From the IMG/VR virus record IMGVR_UViG_3300022227_000028, positions 1 to 24,584 of that record: 24,584 bases of DNA. The stretch is one strand, 5' to 3'. A model generated the notes under the pieces. It was given only the letters and a program-made list of their open reading frames with translations, had not been told where the DNA came from and ran no database searches. Shown piece after piece: positions 7,003 to 14,861 of the stretch (the stretch's first letter is position 1; every line of letters starts with the position of its first letter). This DNA is from a virus. Position numbers and translations under genes: made by a program.

Positions 7003-7922
7003 TCTCCCCTCCCACACAGAGGACAAATGTCAGGCATAAATTTGTTAAACTGTCTTTGCCACAACTTTATTTTATGGGTTAACCTCTCTATTGACTCTTC
7101 TACTAAGCTTACATTGCTAACCATTTCCCCCAACTTCTCAACTTTGTTTGAATTAGTCTTACTTCTTTCTGAGTGTGTTATGAGTTTGTTTACAGCATCT
7201 TCATGTTGTGTTAGTTTAGAGATTTTTTCTGTCTCTTCATCTAACCATTCTATATCATTTATAATAGCTTCTAGCTCTAACATTTTTTGTTCTTTACACT
7301 TCAATACATTATCAGCTATTTCTAATTTTACGAGACAACCCTCTACTTTATCTATCCAGCTAAATTCTTTTTCTTTCTCTATTGCTTCATTGAGGCTTGT
7401 GTGAGCATACGAAATATCAGTTTTCTCTTTTCTTAAAGTCTTTCCTATATTAGAAAGAGACGTATCTATAGTATCAAGATAAACTATTTTATTTAAGTAC
7501 CTAGCAACCTCTCCTCCCGACATTGCAAGGAGGAAAGGAGAATCAAATTGTCCCTGCAAATTCAAAGAGGAGAAGTTTACTAGATTTTTTATTTCGTCTG
7601 GGACATCTTGTCCAAATGACAAAAACTTTTCGTCACCTTCCCCTGCCACAGAGGTAAGATTTTGTAAATTGTAGAAATTAGTCTTACCTTTTCCTCTTCT
7701 AATGGCTTGCTTATCAACCCACAGGTTGACATCAGTCCCTCCACCCCAGCTACTTCTAAATGCCTCCCCTGTGGGTCGATTATTTATAACCCAATTCAAT
7801 GCTCTAATAATAGCCGTCTTACCACTGTCTGATTGTCCGATAATGATATTGATACCTTCATCAAATACTAATGCAGAGTTCTTATGGGACTGAAAATTAT
7901 TGATACTTAAAGAATTAATCAT
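6999..7922 (-). CDS. Rad50/SbcC-like ATPase, N-terminal half ending in a zinc hook
   Basis: 307 residues. The N-terminus is SMC/Rad50-like: INNFQSHKNSALVF, then Walker A GQSDSGKT (29-36), a Q-loop region LQGQFDSPFLL, and an arm that becomes coiled coil (about 150-290). It ends with CPLCGRGE, a CxxC zinc hook (Cys300, Cys303). No Walker B or signature motif is present; those are on the separate gene at 3381-3986. In ordinary Rad50 the hook lies in the middle of one chain, so here the chain stops just after it. ATG at 7922 is preferred to an in-frame TTG at 7925 and overlaps the upstream stop. It partners the Mre11-like nuclease in end processing. Confidence 0.8.
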   Translation of the reverse strand: MINSLSINNFQSHKNSALVFDEGINIIIGQSDSGKTAIIRALNWVINNRPTGEAFRSSWGGGTDVNLWVDKQAIRRGKGKTNFYNLQNLTSVAGEGDEKFLSFGQDVPDEIKNLVNFSSLNLQGQFDSPFLLAMSGGEVARYLNKIVYLDTIDTSLSNIGKTLRKEKTDISYAHTSLNEAIEKEKEFSWIDKVEGCLVKLEIADNVLKCKEQKMLELEAIINDIEWLDEETEKISKLTQHEDAVNKLITHSERSKTNSNKVEKLGEMVSNVSLVEESIERLTHKIKLWQRQFNKFMPDICPLCGRGE

Positions 7923-8091
7923 CAAAAGTTACATCCTTCCATGCAGAAGTGACCCATTGTCCGCCAAGCTGCTGTTTTCTTTGCCTGTATTGCAAAACTA
8001 TAAAACAAAGAGATTCACCTGTTTGGATTGCTCCTTCAGGCAATTCTCCTAAGTGATTTACATTAATCTTCCGCCATCTAAGCTCTACCAT
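7915..8091 (-). CDS. Small unknown protein upstream of Rad50-N
   Basis: 58 residues (MVELRWRKINVNHLGELPEG... ending SAWKDVTFDD). It has a good ribosome site (GGGAG, 7-base spacing), overlaps the preceding small gene by 14 bases and overlaps the Rad50-N start by 8 bases, so there is no gap in the operon. It looks like a small beta-rich protein with several Trp and Gln (LQYRQRKQQLGGQWVTSAW). No known motif. Confidence 0.6.
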   Translation of the reverse strand: MVELRWRKINVNHLGELPEGAIQTGESLCFIVLQYRQRKQQLGGQWVTSAWKDVTFDD

Positions 8092-8209
8092 TGCTAATCT
8101 CCCTATCTAATTTCTGCAAAATATCTTCTTCTTCAACAGAGAATTTTATTTTGCCTTTGTTTAGATTGTGTACATGTGTCACTCTTTCATAATCTTGAAT
8201 GTGCTCCAT
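8078..8209 (-). CDS. Very small protein, possible
   Basis: 43 residues (MEHIQDYERVTHVHNLNKGK, then an acidic helical end). It fills the gap between the nuclease gene at 8218 and the next small gene, with which it overlaps. The ribosome site is weak and the same frame extends upstream to a TTG, so the start is uncertain. Support comes only from the packing of the operon. Confidence 0.4.
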   Translation of the reverse strand: MEHIQDYERVTHVHNLNKGKIKFSVEEEDILQKLDREISNGRA

Positions 8210-8217
8210 GTACTTTT

Positions 8218-8745
8218 TCAGCAATTTTCTATAGCTAAAATACATTTTCTTTCTACTATATTAAGAAAATCTTCTAGTTTCATAACATAGAAATTCTTGT
8301 AGCGTAAGAATATAGATTTATACTTTACTAAATTAGCTATTTGAAATGTAAAATTATTGTTCAAGAAATATATATAATCTTCTTTTTTTCTATACAATTT
8401 GAAAATAATTACAACTGGCTTTTTTAATTTTAAGTTATCTCTTTTCTTCGTTTCTTCTTTATGCCACCGTTTTATTACCCAGTCTTCTTGCATAATGCCA
8501 TTAAAAGATGCCTCTTTTCTGTCTTTAGTGTCTATCCATATTTTTAAACAATCAGGACTAGGAAGAAATGTAATGTCTCCTACAAAAGAAGTCTCTCCCC
8601 TTCTTGTTACTGTACTTTTTGCTCCCGAGCCAGCTGTTCTCCAGAAATAATCTGTCTCTTCATTCTTATCGTACCATCTAGAAAGAATCCGAGATATCTT
8701 AATCTCATAACTATTTCCCTTTCTTTTGCTTTTGCCTAGTTTCAA
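8218..8745 (-). CDS. PD-(D/E)XK nuclease, Holliday-junction-resolvase-like
   Basis: 175 residues. The pattern KGNSYE (Glu14), FWRTAGSGAKS (34-44), VGDITF (Asp57) and WIDTKDRKE (Asp72, Lys74) matches phage PD-(D/E)XK resolvase-type nucleases, with Glu14, Asp57 and the D-x-K pair as the metal site. These cut branched DNA in recombination or packaging. The start is TTG at 8745: GGAG lies five bases upstream, and its second to fourth bases form the stop of the RecA-like gene (TTGA). The C-terminal 60 residues are Lys/Tyr/Phe-rich and not recognised. It sits directly downstream of the recombinase, which supports a recombination role. Confidence 0.65.
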   Translation of the reverse strand: MKLGKSKRKGNSYEIKISRILSRWYDKNEETDYFWRTAGSGAKSTVTRRGETSFVGDITFLPSPDCLKIWIDTKDRKEASFNGIMQEDWVIKRWHKEETKKRDNLKLKKPVVIIFKLYRKKEDYIYFLNNNFTFQIANLVKYKSIFLRYKNFYVMKLEDFLNIVERKCILAIENC

Positions 8746-9779
8746 AATCTCTCCTTTCTTTTTGGCTTTATAGCATCTTCAATTGCTTGCCAATCTTGTT
8801 CTAACTTATTAATTACATCTTCAAGAGTAGCTTGGCTTTTTTCGTATTCTCCAATTCTACTTTCATCTTCATTTAAAAACTTGACTATGCTACCTACATT
8901 ATCAATACCATAGTCAAACAAGATATCAAATTCAGCATCTCTAAAAGGCTTAGCAGTTTTGTTTCTTTTAAATCTCGCTTTCACTCTTACTCCATATACT
9001 CGTTCTTGTCGTTTAACAGTTTTTTTCAATTTCTCTCTTACTGCTAACCAGCAAACCTGATGCGTATAAAAGTCTAACGCTTTTCCCCCAACTCGCTTAT
9101 GCTTTTCTCCAAAAATGCCGGCATTAATATTATCTCTTACTTGAGAGATGCAAATTAATGTAGCATCTTTCTCTTGCATTGTATCACATAAGTGACTAAA
9201 AAAGCCAGCAGAGAAGTACTTAGCTTTTTCCATTCCATACGTCCCCTCAATATCCTTGTCTGTTTTCACAGATTTCTCTACTCTTTTCCTTCCTGCTGAG
9301 CTATCAAGAGCATCAAGAGAGTCTATTACATATAATAAAAACTGACCATCTTTTAGAGAATTGACTCGTCTCTGGTAATCTCTACCAAATTCTTCACAAG
9401 TGGAAGATTGAATCCATACCACCCCATTAACAAATTCTTCTCCATACATTTCTTCGAGGGGAAAATCCATAACTCCCTCTTTATTATTATAAACAATTGA
9501 AACTTTTTCAGGCCTTGAAAATAATTTGGACCCCCTCTCTTTGATGTGATAGAAAGACTGGGCGCACGCCTCTAAGGCGCAGAGGGTTTTGCCACTACTG
9601 CCATCTCCAACTAAATTAATAATCCTTCCACGCGCCCAGCCTCCTGCTTTTCCTTTCCCACTTGCCGCAAGATTTAATAAAGTAGAACCTGTGTCTAAGA
9701 ATTCTACTCTTGTATTACAATCCCGAATTACTTGCTTCTTTACATTATCTTTTATTTGTTCTACTAACTTTTTTTTCAT
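8742..9779 (-). CDS. RecA-like recombinase
   Basis: 345 residues, the normal RecA size. It has Walker A GDGSSGKT (58-65), Walker B FLLYVIDSLDALD, and a GGKALDFYTHQVCWLAV segment typical of the RecA core. The linker TDKDIEGTYGMEKAKYFSAGFF corresponds to the region before L1. The start is ATG 9779, seven bases after GAGG; a GTG one codon earlier is less well placed. It carries out strand exchange on DNA coated by the gp32-like protein encoded two genes upstream. The C-terminal residues 300-345 are charged and helical. It could equally be called UvsX-like; the motifs do not separate these names. Confidence 0.85.
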   Translation of the reverse strand: MKKKLVEQIKDNVKKQVIRDCNTRVEFLDTGSTLLNLAASGKGKAGGWARGRIINLVGDGSSGKTLCALEACAQSFYHIKERGSKLFSRPEKVSIVYNNKEGVMDFPLEEMYGEEFVNGVVWIQSSTCEEFGRDYQRRVNSLKDGQFLLYVIDSLDALDSSAGRKRVEKSVKTDKDIEGTYGMEKAKYFSAGFFSHLCDTMQEKDATLICISQVRDNINAGIFGEKHKRVGGKALDFYTHQVCWLAVREKLKKTVKRQERVYGVRVKARFKRNKTAKPFRDAEFDILFDYGIDNVGSIVKFLNEDESRIGEYEKSQATLEDVINKLEQDWQAIEDAIKPKRKERF

Positions 9780-10242
9780 CACTAATCCTCTTTCGTAACT
9801 CTTTAGTAGCTAATCTACTTTCTTCTTCAGTATGTTCTTTTGGAGTAGCATTATATCCAGAAATAAATAGCTGTACTTTACATTCTAAAGCTTTCTTTCT
9901 ATGTTCAAAAGCTTTAATTGCACCCTCTAATATTTTTACTTCATGATTTAAAGATAAAAGTTCTTCTATTAAGCTTTGATACTTAGGCTCTATAGCTATT
10001 GAACTTGTAACTGCACTTTCTGTAATTTTAGATAGTCCATGCCTTTCTGGATTATCTCTTATCTTTAAATCTAGCTCTGCTCTGTAAACATCAATCTCAA
10101 TTTTTTTCTTGTCTCTCTTTAGAATAGTATCGGCTAGCACTCGTGAGTAAGACATAAATAAGATAGGCTGATTGTTCCAATCTGTGCCCAAGCTATACTC
10201 ATTAATTTCTATATCTTTTTCAAATTTTAGTTCTTTATTCAC
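9745..10242 (-). CDS. Coiled-coil protein between ssDNA-binding protein and recombinase
   Basis: 165 residues from a GTG start at 10242, chosen because AGAGG is seven bases upstream; a TTG at 10248 is too close to it. Almost all helical. An N-terminal helix (ILFMSYSRVLADTILKRDKKK) is followed by AELDLKIRDNPERHG, KITESAVTSSI and a coiled-coil part (about 95-130). The C-terminus overlaps the recombinase start by 35 bases. Proteins with this layout are often found between phage ssDNA-binding and recombinase genes. A recombination-mediator role is possible by context, but I know of no proof. Confidence 0.6.
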   Translation of the reverse strand: MNKELKFEKDIEINEYSLGTDWNNQPILFMSYSRVLADTILKRDKKKIEIDVYRAELDLKIRDNPERHGLSKITESAVTSSIAIEPKYQSLIEELLSLNHEVKILEGAIKAFEHRKKALECKVQLFISGYNATPKEHTEEESRLATKELRKRISDEKKVSRTNKR

Positions 10243-11212
10243 TATCAAGCCTCTTAGCTCTTTCTTCAGGAGACTCTTCTAACTCAAGCTCTTCACATAA
10301 TTCTTTTCTTAATTGAGCTGTTTTACAATCCTTAATTTCTTTTTCATCAAATCCTAAAGACTCTGCTAAACTTTCAAGTTCGCTACGCATCATATTTTCA
10401 ATATCTTTTTTATTATACTTGCTATTTGCAGTGACTTCTCTTTCTTCTTTCTCAATCTCTTTTTCATCTTTCTTTTCATCTTCTTGTTCTTTTTCATCTT
10501 CTTGTTCTTTTTCATCTTCTTTACAATGATGAACACTCTTAATATAGTCATCTTCAAAGTATACTAAACAATCTTCTAGCGGATTTTCTATTGCAAAATC
10601 TAACCAGTCTTCTTTTCCTAGTTCTGACTTATTGCGAGCAATAGAAATTGCACTGTATTTCCCGGGAGACCCTTGGGTGGGAGCTTCATATTCAAATTCT
10701 ACATCATATCCTTCATCTGGATTATCAATATTAAGTACTCCCCCACCCCTTTTATCAATAGAAAGTTTAGATATGTCCCTATCAATAGTCCATGGCATCG
10801 CCCATAGCCTAACTCCTTCTTTCTCTTCATCTCTATTAATAAGCCAGACTAAAACTCTTTTAGTGACTCTTAACTCTTTAGCATAATCTACATCCCCTTC
10901 ACTTTCTGCTTCTTTCTTTTCTTCACAAATAGTACAATGTTCATCTAACATTGCTTTTCTGCATAAATAAGCAGAATTATCTGCCCCAATGTTATTATGT
11001 ATAAATATGTCTATTCCATAGTGTTGAGCATCTTCAGAAGTTGCAGGTAGTATTCTGATACAATTATTATTTGGCTGAGGTTTAAATAGAGAGTACTCTC
11101 TATTTAAGTAAGTATCTCGATTAGTACTTGCTTGCTGAGACCGTTTCTTTACTTGGTCTTCTGTTCTAGGATTATACTTAAACTTTTTCTTTCTCTCATT
11201 CTTTTTTCTCAT
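10235..11212 (-). CDS. gp32-like ssDNA-binding protein
   Basis: 325 residues. The core begins CIRILPATSEDAQHYGI. The zinc site fits T4 gp32 closely: His72-x11-Cys84-x8-Cys93-x2-Cys96 (T4 gp32 has H-x12-C-x8-C-x2-C). After the core, from about residue 230, comes a very acidic Glu/Lys/Asp tail with three copies of EDEKEQ or close variants, coded by an 18-bp tandem DNA repeat near 10475-10525, then a helical acidic C-terminus. Acidic tails recruit replication partners in this family. The N-terminus is Lys/Arg-rich, as needed for cooperativity or DNA binding. It lies upstream of the coiled-coil and RecA-like genes in one operon. Confidence 0.8.
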   Translation of the reverse strand: MRKKNERKKKFKYNPRTEDQVKKRSQQASTNRDTYLNREYSLFKPQPNNNCIRILPATSEDAQHYGIDIFIHNNIGADNSAYLCRKAMLDEHCTICEEKKEAESEGDVDYAKELRVTKRVLVWLINRDEEKEGVRLWAMPWTIDRDISKLSIDKRGGGVLNIDNPDEGYDVEFEYEAPTQGSPGKYSAISIARNKSELGKEDWLDFAIENPLEDCLVYFEDDYIKSVHHCKEDEKEQEDEKEQEDEKKDEKEIEKEEREVTANSKYNKKDIENMMRSELESLAESLGFDEKEIKDCKTAQLRKELCEELELEESPEERAKRLDSE

Positions 11213-11336
11213 AATCTTCCCTCTCTTTCCAATATTCGTCTCTTGATTTAAAATAAGCTGTAAATATTAATCGCGTTACTATATAACTAAGCACAATTCC
11301 AGTAGTAACAATAGCTAAATTTTGTAATGTAAACAT
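11196..11336 (-). CDS. Small single-pass membrane protein
   Basis: 46 residues. Residues 4-28 (LQNLAIVTTGIVLSYIVTRL...) form one hydrophobic membrane segment, followed by a charged tail rich in Lys and Glu (SRDEYWKEREDYEKKE). AAAAGGAG stands ten bases upstream of the ATG, and the gene overlaps the start of the ssDNA-binding protein by 17 bases. It is transcribed from the promoter at 11359-11387. Function unknown; membrane attachment of replication or a lysis-related role are both possible. Confidence 0.65.
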   Translation of the reverse strand: MFTLQNLAIVTTGIVLSYIVTRLIFTAYFKSRDEYWKEREDYEKKE

Positions 11337-11358
11337 TATGTTTTTGCTCCTTTTAAAT

Positions 11359-11387
11359 ATTATAGTAAGTTATTTAAGTTTCTGTAA
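11359..11387 (-). promoter_or_regulatory. Promoter for the membrane protein-SSB-RecA operon
   Basis: On the - strand TTACAG (11382-11387), 17-base spacer, TATAAT (11359-11364). It lies within and just after the end of the U32-like gene. The 31 bases at 11357-11387 are repeated exactly at 19633-19663 in inverted orientation. A start near 11352 leaves a very short leader with the ribosome site at its beginning. Confidence 0.6.
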
Positions 11388-12479
11388 GACATCTTTTTCA
11401 GATATTACTGTATTACATAATATACATTTATAACCACAATCAATTGCACAATCAATAGAGTTAGAACTTAACATGTCCAAAAAGTTATTTTTGTTGTGTA
11501 AAAGCTTAGACTTATTAATGTCTATAGTATATTGTGGAGCAGAGTAATCTCCTTCTTCTTTACCAATATTTTCTAAATGCGCCCATAATTCTAAAAGATT
11601 ACCACAAAACACTTTTTTCATATATTGTTCTGTAACCCATAATATATATTTAGTTGGATGAGTCCTACCTGTTATTTTAAAGTGATTAATATTCACGTTT
11701 TCTTGGTAGAAGCTCATCCATTGTGGTAAGATAAAGGGTGCTTTTATCCATTCAACAGGCTCTTGATACCTTTTGCTTATACACTTTCCCATAGGATAGA
11801 AGCCGTATAACTTATTTTTTTCTTTAGTATGTCCATGTAATAAATAGCATTGAGTTCTATCTACACAATATATATAACAAAATTCATTAGCTAATAATTC
11901 TACAGTTATTCCTTTGCTTACAGCTTCTTCTTGAAATGTTTTTAGAAATTTAAAATCTCTATTTTTAGCTATTTTCATACACACTTTATCAATTTTTTCT
12001 TCAAAATAATTTAAAGCTTGTATATTGTCAATTTCATATATAGTTGATAATTCTATTTGCAGCTTTGTATATTTATTTACAAAATCAATTAATAATGGGT
12101 GAGATAAAGTAACCCTACGAATACCAACATTTTCAAGATACTGTAAGAAATCAATTATCTCTGTTTCTTTTTCTTTTAAGTTTTGTAAAGAGCCAAAACA
12201 GGGAGTATTAATAGTATAGTTTATGTCAATTCCCATTCTTTTAGCAGACTTTATAAACATTTCGAAATATGATAAACTTTTATCTTGAACTCTATAGTTT
12301 GGTCTTGCAGTCCCTATTGGATTATCAAGCAAGCTTCCATATATTTCTGAGACTTTAATATTATTCTTTTTATACTTTTCATTTAAGATATAAAATCCAG
12401 CTAAAAGTTTTGTGTCCCAATTATTACCTACCATTAAATGTATCATCTCTTTCTTCATTTTTAATTTATTTGAAATCAT
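11370..12479 (-). CDS. U32-family (UbiU/RlhA/TrhP-like) Fe-S TIM-barrel protein
   Basis: 369 residues. A TIM-barrel-like stretch has NTPCFGS (91-97) and RRVTLSHPLLIDF (121-133). The family marks are ITVELLANEFCYIYCVD (191-207) with Cys201, Cys205, Cys211 and Cys233, and the KITGR motif (268-272) before a Tyr-rich helix, matching the KIEGR part of U32 proteins. The C-terminus adds Cys344, Cys348, Cys352 and Cys355, which could bind a second cluster or zinc. Despite the peptidase name, known U32 members (UbiU/V, RlhA, TrhP) hydroxylate ubiquinone precursors or make 5-hydroxy-pyrimidines in RNA. Here it follows a TMK-dCMP deaminase fusion with an ATGA overlap. A role in pyrimidine hydroxylation is inference. 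Confidence 0.6.
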   Translation of the reverse strand: MISNKLKMKKEMIHLMVGNNWDTKLLAGFYILNEKYKKNNIKVSEIYGSLLDNPIGTARPNYRVQDKSLSYFEMFIKSAKRMGIDINYTINTPCFGSLQNLKEKETEIIDFLQYLENVGIRRVTLSHPLLIDFVNKYTKLQIELSTIYEIDNIQALNYFEEKIDKVCMKIAKNRDFKFLKTFQEEAVSKGITVELLANEFCYIYCVDRTQCYLLHGHTKEKNKLYGFYPMGKCISKRYQEPVEWIKAPFILPQWMSFYQENVNINHFKITGRTHPTKYILWVTEQYMKKVFCGNLLELWAHLENIGKEEGDYSAPQYTIDINKSKLLHNKNNFLDMLSSNSIDCAIDCGYKCILCNTVISEKDVLQKLK

Positions 12480-13420
12480 ATTCGTATATTAGTCATTCCT
12501 ATAGTTTCTGCTAATTTATGGCTAAAATTATCGTTGTACTCATCTCTCCAATAAATTTTGCTTACTTTAGCTTGATACAATGCTTTTAAACATGTAGAAC
12601 AAGGAAAGTTTGTAATATATATCTCAGAATGAGATATGTTTATCCCCATTCGTGCAGCTTGTGCAATAACATTCATTTCTGCATGACTAGCCATAGTGAA
12701 GTCTACATTTTTTCCAGATACAATATTTTTTTCTTCTCTAATACATTTGTCTAAGTACATGCAATTTTCTATTCCACGAACAGAACCATTATATCCCGTA
12801 GAAATAATCATCTTATCTTTTACTAGTACTGCTCCCACTTTTCTACGAGCACATGTGCTTCTGCTTTTTATTTCAAATGCTATATTCATAAAATATGAAT
12901 TCCAATCTTCTCTTTTAAAAATGATTCTTCTTAATGTGTATAAGCAACTTTCTAATGATTTGCTAGTGTCTATATAATGTTTACTTAGTTTAGATTGTGC
13001 AACTACGTTTGCATATAGCTTTAAATATGTATCAATATTTTCTAACAAATGATTTGTAGTGTCATCTTTTTTTCTAGCTAATATCTTCTCTTTGTTAGCA
13101 GCACAATATATTAAAATAGCTCCGGCTTTAAAAAGTTCTTTGTCTATCTCTTTTATATATTCTGTACTATACTTTTCTTCTAATGCAGTAGCATACACTG
13201 CTTCTGATAAGTGGAACCTATCAATAAATAAATTTCTTTTTATATGCTTAGCTAATTTTGCAAAGCTTAAATATTCCCCCATTACTACGTGACGATACTC
13301 TAAGCCGTAACTTCTAGGCTTCTCTTTTGTGTAAAGGGAAAATTCATCTGTTTCAGCTAACAAATGTTTTATTAAAGTTGATTTCCCCGCTCCATCTATA
13401 CCCTCAAAAATTACTATCAT
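12476..13420 (-). CDS. Thymidylate kinase-dCMP deaminase fusion
   Basis: 314 residues in two domains. Residues 1-165 are thymidylate kinase-like: P-loop GIDGAGKST (7-15) and the DR motif at FIDRFHLSEAVYA (Asp67, Arg68). Residues 172-314 are a ComEB-type dCMP deaminase: ARRKVGAVLV (191-200), TGYNGSVRG (208-216), the HAE motif with His246 and Glu248, and PCSTC with Cys274 and Cys277 for zinc. The chain would turn dCMP into dUMP and phosphorylate dTMP or a related nucleotide. Its neighbours are a dUTPase-like gene upstream and a U32-like gene downstream. The ribosome site is weak (AGAG). I see no frame break between the domains, so this is a real fusion. Confidence 0.85.
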   Translation of the reverse strand: MIVIFEGIDGAGKSTLIKHLLAETDEFSLYTKEKPRSYGLEYRHVVMGEYLSFAKLAKHIKRNLFIDRFHLSEAVYATALEEKYSTEYIKEIDKELFKAGAILIYCAANKEKILARKKDDTTNHLLENIDTYLKLYANVVAQSKLSKHYIDTSKSLESCLYTLRRIIFKREDWNSYFMNIAFEIKSRSTCARRKVGAVLVKDKMIISTGYNGSVRGIENCMYLDKCIREEKNIVSGKNVDFTMASHAEMNVIAQAARMGINISHSEIYITNFPCSTCLKALYQAKVSKIYWRDEYNDNFSHKLAETIGMTNIRI

Positions 13421-13449
13421 ACTTTTTTCTCTACACAGATAGCTTACTA

Positions 13450-13818
13450 TTATAAACTTTTGCTTCTTTCAATTGAATATTTTTGTTCAACTAATTTTGA
13501 TTTTGTCTTCCACGTAGTTTCAAAATCTTCAACTTGAATATCTAAATAGACTAAGAAATTAACTAAAAACTTGGTTATATCTACAAGCTCTTCTAGTATT
13601 TTATCTTTATTAAGAGGTTTGAATGTATTTGGCTTATGAATTTTCCAGTTTAGTTCTCTCAACACTTCATGGCACTCTTCTGTAATATGAGTAACCATTT
13701 TAACACATAAATCATTTTGCTCTTTTTCAGTCAAGTTATCTATATCTAACCCAACATCTCTTAATAATTGCCTGTTAAAAAGTAACTGTGTAAGCTTCAT
13801 GTCAAGTATATCTAACAT
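13450..13818 (-). CDS. All-alpha NTP pyrophosphatase, dimeric dUTPase-like
   Basis: 122 residues. EECHEVLRELNWKIHK (47-62) and ILEELVDITKFLVNFLV (74-90) give the EExxE...ExxD metal site (Glu47, Glu48, Glu51, Glu77, Asp80) of the MazG/dimeric dUTPase superfamily. The LNWK pattern after the first motif favours the dimeric dUTPase branch. It would hydrolyse dUTP or a related dNTP to the monophosphate. The start follows AAAGGAGGTGAAAAT, an excellent ribosome site, and overlaps the glycosyltransferase stop by 7 bases. Placed between the glycosyltransferase and the TMK-dCMP deaminase fusion, it belongs to the pyrimidine group. Substrate is inferred. Confidence 0.7.
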   Translation of the reverse strand: MLDILDMKLTQLLFNRQLLRDVGLDIDNLTEKEQNDLCVKMVTHITEECHEVLRELNWKIHKPNTFKPLNKDKILEELVDITKFLVNFLVYLDIQVEDFETTWKTKSKLVEQKYSIERSKSL

Positions 13819-14861
13819 ATTTTCACCTCCTTTAGTTCTTTGATTATTCTTTCTTTATTATATTCTAAGCTTTTCTTTTCAACATTTAATTCAACATTAG
13901 CTTTTCCTGTAAGCAAGTCAGAGTAGAATTCAGAAAAGCCATTATAGAAAATAGGTTTAGCTCCTAAATAAGCAGCTTCTATTATGCCAACTGACGCCCA
14001 TTTTCTTAAATCATACATGACAGGAATGATATGGCTTTGTGCCATAAACTTATACATAGGCCCTCCGCATAAATCTATTTTTGTAATTTGGCTGTTTATT
14101 TTTATTGTGCTACTATAGTTTGGGTCTGTAACTATTATGCTATATTTATCTTTATAGGCTTGAATTAGTTTATCTGCAATTCTTAGAAATGAGTCTGATT
14201 TTGTTCTAGCTAAATCAGATAGTCTAGTAAGATATAATATTGTTTGTCTGGGAAACTTATTATTAGTTTTGTACTTACTTAACTCTGCTTCAGAATAAAA
14301 TACGTCAAGAACTTTATGGTGCTCACAATTATTTAATCCTAAATAATTTGAAAAGCTTTCTCTATTTTTTTCTGTGTTAAAATAAACTAAATCAGATTTG
14401 TTTGCGCCGTCTAAATCTCTCAAAAATATACTTGAGCACTTATTAGTATAAATATCAAGATAATGTATGAATGAAACAATTCTAATGTCATCACTTATTT
14501 GTCTAAAGTAAGAAGCTTTTTCTATAGGACATAAAATAGTATCAATCTTACGCTTGTTAACAATAGTAGCCATTTCATCATAATCAAAGTTATATCTTTG
14601 GCTACCAGCATTATAAGCATGCTTGACAGCAATATGATAAGGGTATCTTTGGCTGCCAGTACAGCTATCTAATCCAAAATCTGGAATGTAATTTATAGTT
14701 TTTCTGTGAGGTATTACTAAATAAATATTAGCATTAGGAATAGCTGCTTTTACTATCTTTGTAAAGTACTTCATTAATTTAAAATTAGCATCTTTTTCTA
14801 GTAACCAAAGATTAGTTATGTAGCTTCTCATTGAGTATTGTGGCCAAACTAAAATATTCAT
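13812..14861 (-). CDS. GT-B type glycosyltransferase-like protein
   Basis: 349 residues. The C-terminal half has the GT-B (GT1/GT4-like) donor-site pattern WASVGIIEAAYLGAKPIFYN (288-307), with Glu296 in the usual sugar-nucleotide binding place, and the preceding strands TILYLTRLSDLA (207-218) and YSIIVTD (240-246). The N-terminal half begins MNILVWPQYS, a typical first beta strand. The acceptor is unknown. It overlaps the radical SAM stop (ATGA) and the pyrophosphatase start, so it is co-expressed with pyrimidine enzymes; DNA base glycosylation is one reading. Some features of usual family members are weak, so the assignment rests mainly on the one motif. Confidence 0.55.
   Translation of the reverse strand: MNILVWPQYSMRSYITNLWLLEKDANFKLMKYFTKIVKAAIPNANIYLVIPHRKTINYIPDFGLDSCTGSQRYPYHIAVKHAYNAGSQRYNFDYDEMATIVNKRKIDTILCPIEKASYFRQISDDIRIVSFIHYLDIYTNKCSSIFLRDLDGANKSDLVYFNTEKNRESFSNYLGLNNCEHHKVLDVFYSEAELSKYKTNNKFPRQTILYLTRLSDLARTKSDSFLRIADKLIQAYKDKYSIIVTDPNYSSTIKINSQITKIDLCGGPMYKFMAQSHIIPVMYDLRKWASVGIIEAAYLGAKPIFYNGFSEFYSDLLTGKANVELNVEKKSLEYNKERIIKELKEVKIC

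Noticed and set aside
7027-7404. + strand open frame of 125 codons
   Set aside because: It is antisense to the Rad50 N-half, which has clear motifs; no ribosome site.
11370-12479. Second radical SAM enzyme
   Set aside because: The cysteine spacing C-x3-C-x5-C and the KITGR motif fit U32 proteins; there is no CxxxCxxC near the N-terminus.
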